Source: Methylobacterium sp. E-045 (lineage in GTDB: Bacteria; Pseudomonadota; Alphaproteobacteria; Rhizobiales; Beijerinckiaceae). Taken from it: a DNA stretch of 64,000 bases. The stretch lies in NCBI RefSeq assembly GCF_022829685.1, contig NZ_JAKSYE010000125.1, positions 124,001-188,000 of the forward strand, in the 5' to 3' direction. Each line of letters starts with the position of its first letter. Within the stretch, counting starts at the first letter, position 1. Both the position numbers and the translations under genes were made by a program. The notes under the pieces are model-generated. The model saw only the letters and a program-made list of their open reading frames with translations, was not told where the DNA came from and searched no databases. Positions 61,043 to 64,000 of this stretch are shown one piece after another.

Positions 61043-61432
61043 ATGCGATATCAGCTGGCTACACTCGCCTTTGTGGCGATCCTTGGCTCGAGCGCGGCCT
61101 ACGCGCAGACCACCGTGACCGGCAAGCCCGCCACCGATGCCGAGACGAGCGCCAAGTCCGGCGGTCAGGAATCCGTGACCCGGCCCAACACCGACAAGCC
61201 CGACGCGAACCGCCCCGCCACCACACAGGCGACAGCGGCCAACGCCAAGCTGGAGGAAGGCGCCAACAGCTTCACAGAGGGCCAGACCCGGAGCCGCCTG
61301 GAGCAGGCAGGCTACAAGGACGTCAAGGAACTCAAGAAGGACGACAAGGGCATCTGGCGCGGCGCGGCGACGCTCAACGGCAAGGCCGTCACGGTCGGCG
61401 TCGACTTCAAGGGCAACGTCGCGGCCAACTAG
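61043..61432 (+). CDS. Secreted PepSY-like small protein
   Basis: The product is 129 aa. The signal peptide is MRYQLATLAFVAILGSSAAY, cleaved near AYAQT. A low-complexity linker (threonine, alanine and asparagine-rich) is followed by SFTEGQTRSRLEQAGYKDVK and LKKDDKGIWRGAATLNGKAV, a PepSY-like domain frequent in Methylobacterium and Bradyrhizobium periplasmic proteins. Ribosome-binding site GGGAG. Function unknown, presumably envelope. Confidence 0.78.
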   Translation: MRYQLATLAFVAILGSSAAYAQTTVTGKPATDAETSAKSGGQESVTRPNTDKPDANRPATTQATAANAKLEEGANSFTEGQTRSRLEQAGYKDVKELKKDDKGIWRGAATLNGKAVTVGVDFKGNVAAN

Positions 61433-61482
61433 CGTCGCCTCGGACGTCGCCGGCCTGTTGATACAGTGAGAGGAACGACCCC

Positions 61483-62118
61483 ATGGCAAACCAGACCATC
61501 ACGGCACTCTACGATTCCTACGACGATGCCAGCAAGGCCGTCGCCAAGCTCGAGAACTCGGGCATCAGCCACAGCGACATCAGCATCGTCAGCAGCAACG
61601 AGAACGACCGGCATTCCGGGCGCGTGACGACGGGCGATCATACCCGCGCCGACACCGCCGAGACGGCATCGACGGGTGCGGGCACCGGCGCGGGCGTCGG
61701 TACGCTGCTCGGCGGCGCGGCCGGCCTCCTGACGGGGCTCGGACTCCTGGCGATCCCGGGCGTCGGCCCCGTCGTCGCCGCCGGCTGGCTCGTGACCACC
61801 CTGGCCGGTGCCGGCATCGGTGCCGCGGCCGGTGGCCTCGTCGGCGGCCTCACCGGCGCCGGCTTGAGCGAGGCGGATGCCCACACCTACAGCGAGGGCG
61901 TGCGTCGCGGCGGAACGCTGGTGACCGTCAAGACCGACGATCTCCGCGCGTCGCAGGTGATGGACGTACTCGAAGAGCACGGTTCGGTGAACGTCACCGA
62001 GCGCGCCGAGGGCTGGAAGGCCGATGGCTGGACCGCGCCGACCACGACGCCGTCCGATGCCACGACGCTTCCCGGTGCCCGTCCCGGCGTGCGCTCCTAC
62101 CCGACCTCGTCGCTGTAA
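61483..62118 (+). CDS. General-stress-protein 17M-like membrane protein
   Basis: The product is 211 aa. The N-terminal domain MANQTITALYDSYDDASKAV AKLE-type resembles the GSP17M domain of low-complexity stress proteins. The middle is glycine- and alanine-rich (GVGTLLGGAAGLLTGLGLLA and LAGAGIGAAAGGLVGGLTGA), suggesting two membrane helices or a glycine-zipper. The last part has TLVTVKTDDLRASQVMDVLE, a repeat of the N-terminal pattern. Ribosome-binding site GAGAGGAACGA. A role in stress is inferred from family resemblance only. Confidence 0.78.
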   Translation: MANQTITALYDSYDDASKAVAKLENSGISHSDISIVSSNENDRHSGRVTTGDHTRADTAETASTGAGTGAGVGTLLGGAAGLLTGLGLLAIPGVGPVVAAGWLVTTLAGAGIGAAAGGLVGGLTGAGLSEADAHTYSEGVRRGGTLVTVKTDDLRASQVMDVLEEHGSVNVTERAEGWKADGWTAPTTTPSDATTLPGARPGVRSYPTSSL

Positions 62119-62140
62119 ACCCAGCGCCCTGCATCAACGG

Positions 62141-62171
62141 AAAAAGCCGCCCCGAAAGGGCGGCTTTTTTT
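62141..62171. terminator. Bidirectional terminator
   Basis: AAAAAGCCGCCC (62141-62152), loop CGAAA, then GGGCGGCTTTTTTT (62158-62171). It can serve the stress protein (plus) and rpmG (minus, with its A-run as T-run). Confidence 0.95.
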
Positions 62172-62197
62172 ATGCCGTCTCGATGCGGAGACGCCGC

Positions 62198-62365
62198 TTA
62201 CTTGATCTTGGTTTCCTTGAAGTCGACATGCTTGCGCACGACGGGGTCGTACTTCTTCATGGACAGCTTCTCGGTCTGCGTCCGGGAGTTCTTCTTCGTG
62301 ACGTAGAAGTAGCCGGTGTCGGCGGTCGAGATCAGCTTGACTTTAACGGTGACGGCCTTGGCCAT
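62198..62365 (-). CDS. rpmG: 50S ribosomal protein L33
   Basis: The product is 55 aa, MAKAVTVKVKLISTADTGYF, with the KKNSRTQTEKLSMKKYDPVV core of L33. It has no CxxC zinc motif, so it is the C-minus type. It is monocistronic between two terminator regions. Confidence 0.98.
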   Translation of the reverse strand: MAKAVTVKVKLISTADTGYFYVTKKNSRTQTEKLSMKKYDPVVRKHVDFKETKIK

Positions 62366-62464
62366 GGCGCGGTGCTCCTGAAGATGGCGGCATTCCGCTT
62401 GAGCGAAACGCAAAATGGCCGGCACGGACCGGCTGAATTCCGCGCGGTCATTGCCTCATCGGGC

Positions 62465-63646
62465 TCACTTCGTCAAGGCCGGGGCGGTCGTTCGAAGCCG
62501 CCAGAGGACGAGGCCGGCATAGGCGACGAGTATGCCGCACATGGCATGGGCGAAGCCCTGGGGGGGCATCAGGTCCATGCCGCCGCCGATGATCGGAGGC
62601 CCGACCATCAGGCCGATATTGTAGAAGATCAGGAAGGCGGCGTTCGCTCCGGCGAGTTCGGCCCCGCGCACGCTGGCTCCGAGATGGGCCAGCCCGACAG
62701 TGTACAGCGTGCCGGTCAAGCCGCCCCAGATCAGCAGGAGGACGGCGAGCCATGCCGGGGAGGTCGAGGCCGCCGGGATCAGCGCCGCGCCGATCGCACC
62801 GCCGACGGCGGAGGCGAGGAGGAGGTGGCGGCGGTCGAACCGGTCGGCCAAGAGGCCGAACGGGATCTGGAACAGGACGTGTCCGAGGGCGAGCATGCTG
62901 ACGAGACCGGCGGCACTCTCGGCATCGAGCCCGATCCGGAGGCCGTAGAGCGGCAGGATGGCGAATCCCCCGGTCTCGACGGCGCCGTAGACCAGGGCCG
63001 CAAAGATGGCGGCCGGCGCCAACCGGACATAGCCGAGGAAGCCGCGGCTCCCCGTGCCCTCGATCGACGGCGCCAGGCCGCGCGCCAGGGCGATGGGCAC
63101 GGTGCCGAGCAGGAACAGGGCGGCGCCGGCGCCATACGGCGCATAGCCCTGGGTGCCGATGAGGACGAGGAGGGTCGGTCCCACCGCGAAGCCCAGCGCC
63201 AGCACCGTCGCGTAGATGCCCATGACGAGGCCGCGCCGCGCCGGGGGCGCCACCTCGTTGATCCAGAACTCGGACAGCACGAAGAGCACGCCCAGCGTCG
63301 CCGAGAAGACGAAGCGGAGGGGGAACCACCAGCGGATGTCGTGGAGCAGCTTGAACCCGACGAGGGAGGCCGCGCCGGTGCAGATCGCCAGGATGAGGAA
63401 GCGCACGACGCCGATCCGGGCGGCCAGACGCGGCACGAACGGCACGGTGACGATGCTGGCCAGACCCGCCAGCGCCGTGTTGACGCCGATGACCGTGCTC
63501 GACACGCCCATGCGCTCCATCTCGAGGGAGAGGAGCGGGATCGACAGGCTGAGTCCGATGCCGACCACCGCCACGCAGGTGATCGCGGCGGTGATCGCCG
63601 CCACCTGGGCGCGATCGAGGGTGTCCGAGGCGGGGCGGTGGAGCAT
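62465..63646 (-). CDS. MFS transporter
   Basis: The product is 393 aa from the ATG at 63646 (403 aa from 63676). There are 12 predicted membrane helices. The loop between helices 2 and 3 has VPFVPRLAARIGVVRFLI, a weak version of the MFS GxLaDrxGrkxxl motif, and GLLADRFDRRHLLLASAVGG is the repeat of it in the second half. The sequence is closest in type to the YcaD-like or sugar-efflux MFS groups, but the substrate cannot be named. It is on the same strand as the RND adaptor gene at the right edge. Confidence 0.85.
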   Translation of the reverse strand: MLHRPASDTLDRAQVAAITAAITCVAVVGIGLSLSIPLLSLEMERMGVSSTVIGVNTALAGLASIVTVPFVPRLAARIGVVRFLILAICTGAASLVGFKLLHDIRWWFPLRFVFSATLGVLFVLSEFWINEVAPPARRGLVMGIYATVLALGFAVGPTLLVLIGTQGYAPYGAGAALFLLGTVPIALARGLAPSIEGTGSRGFLGYVRLAPAAIFAALVYGAVETGGFAILPLYGLRIGLDAESAAGLVSMLALGHVLFQIPFGLLADRFDRRHLLLASAVGGAIGAALIPAASTSPAWLAVLLLIWGGLTGTLYTVGLAHLGASVRGAELAGANAAFLIFYNIGLMVGPPIIGGGMDLMPPQGFAHAMCGILVAYAGLVLWRLRTTAPALTK

Positions 63647-63769
63647 GCGCGGAGACGTTCCGGACGTCGCGCCCAAACTTGCGCGGGAACGGGTGTCTCT
63701 ACCTCATCCACCCCAGGCGATGGAACCGGCCGAACGGCTTGGCCGGGTTGCCCCCTCTTCCAGGCGGCA

Positions 63770-64000
63770 TCACCGCGCGGCGGATTTCAGCGCCTTGCCG
63801 TCCTGCTTCGACGGCTGGCGCTCCATCGTCTGCCCGTCATGCAGGTCCACGGGCGGGCTCAGCACGAGCTGCTCGCCCCCGTCCAGGCCCTGGTCGATCT
63901 CGATGGTGGTGCCGAGGTCGCGCTGGATGTGGACGCCGCGCCATTCCACCGTGCCGTCGTCGCGGGAGATGGCGACCTGCGTGCCGTGCTGATTGAAGAC
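63770..64000 (-). CDS. RND efflux periplasmic adaptor subunit (3' end only)
   Basis: Only the last 76 codons are visible. The sequence VFNQHGTQVAISRDDGTVEW then VHIQRDLGTTIEIDQGLDGG and EQLVLSPPVDLHDGQTMERQ is the membrane-proximal beta domain and tail of HlyD/AcrA-type membrane fusion proteins, which commonly end in a short lysine-rich tail. The N-terminus and the inner-membrane partner lie beyond the right edge, so the pump's substrate class is unknown. Confidence 0.85.
   Translation of the reverse strand, partial: VFNQHGTQVAISRDDGTVEWRGVHIQRDLGTTIEIDQGLDGGEQLVLSPPVDLHDGQTMERQPSKQDGKALKSAAR

Overview
The window looks like a chromosomal segment of a methylotrophic alphaproteobacterium, most likely Methylobacterium or Methylorubrum (Hyphomicrobiales). 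The main evidence is a complete 14-gene calcium methanol dehydrogenase cluster in the order mxaF-J-G-I-R-S-A-C-K-L-D-E-H-B. High GC and rhizobial-type neighbours (class II DAHP synthase, DUF6894 and DUF983 proteins, phasin, sdhCDAB, glnB-glnA) agree.

Layout. 1-2.3 kb: 5' part of a phasin gene, a family 4 glycosyltransferase and a small acidic protein. 2.3-5.9 kb: sdhCDAB (minus). 6.0-7.4 kb: an SLC13-type permease. 7.5-20.1 kb: the mxa cluster (minus), read from a candidate promoter near 20.3 kb. mxaF, J, G and I are separate genes with hairpins in two gaps. mxaR to mxaB are almost all joined by 4-nt start/stop overlaps, which suggests translational coupling. A small secreted protein (possible mxaW) is divergent from mxaF. 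21.0-26.0 kb: a trypsin-like protein, a DUF6894 protein, and an arginine-use group (APC permease, ornithine cyclodeaminase, arginase). 26.2-30.4 kb: glnA and glnB (minus), then a divergent NAD(P)HX repair enzyme. 30.5-33.4 kb: an RTX protein and a multicopper-oxidase-fold protein that has lost most copper ligands. 33.6-40.3 kb: tRNA-Leu and the proteostasis set tig-clpP-clpX-lon. 40.3-42.0 kb: tRNA-Val, small proteins and two identical tRNA-Asp genes. 42.3-47.5 kb: rpmI-rplT and pheS-pheT, with a two-gene HEPN module inserted between pheS and pheT. 47.5-53.5 kb: SEC-C protein, flavin reductase, RNase R, DUF983 and Nudix proteins, and a 28-residue membrane peptide. 53.6-60.7 kb (minus): DAHP synthase, a stand-alone sigma-region-1.1-like protein, a YdeP-type molybdopterin oxidoreductase, glutathione reductase and a second RTX protein. 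61.0-64.0 kb: two envelope or stress proteins, rpmG, an MFS transporter and the end of an RND adaptor gene.

How the genes work together. MxaF and MxaI form periplasmic methanol dehydrogenase, MxaG is its cytochrome acceptor, MxaJ and MxaD assist, MxaRSACKL mature or calcium-load the enzyme, and MxaB is the response regulator. SDH, GS/PII and arginine catabolism are ordinary central metabolism. The most unusual signals are the HEPN pair inside pheST, a 23-bp tandem repeat that duplicated the mxaC start region, a palindromic intergenic-type element carried in frame inside mxaK, and the copper-ligand-less oxidase.
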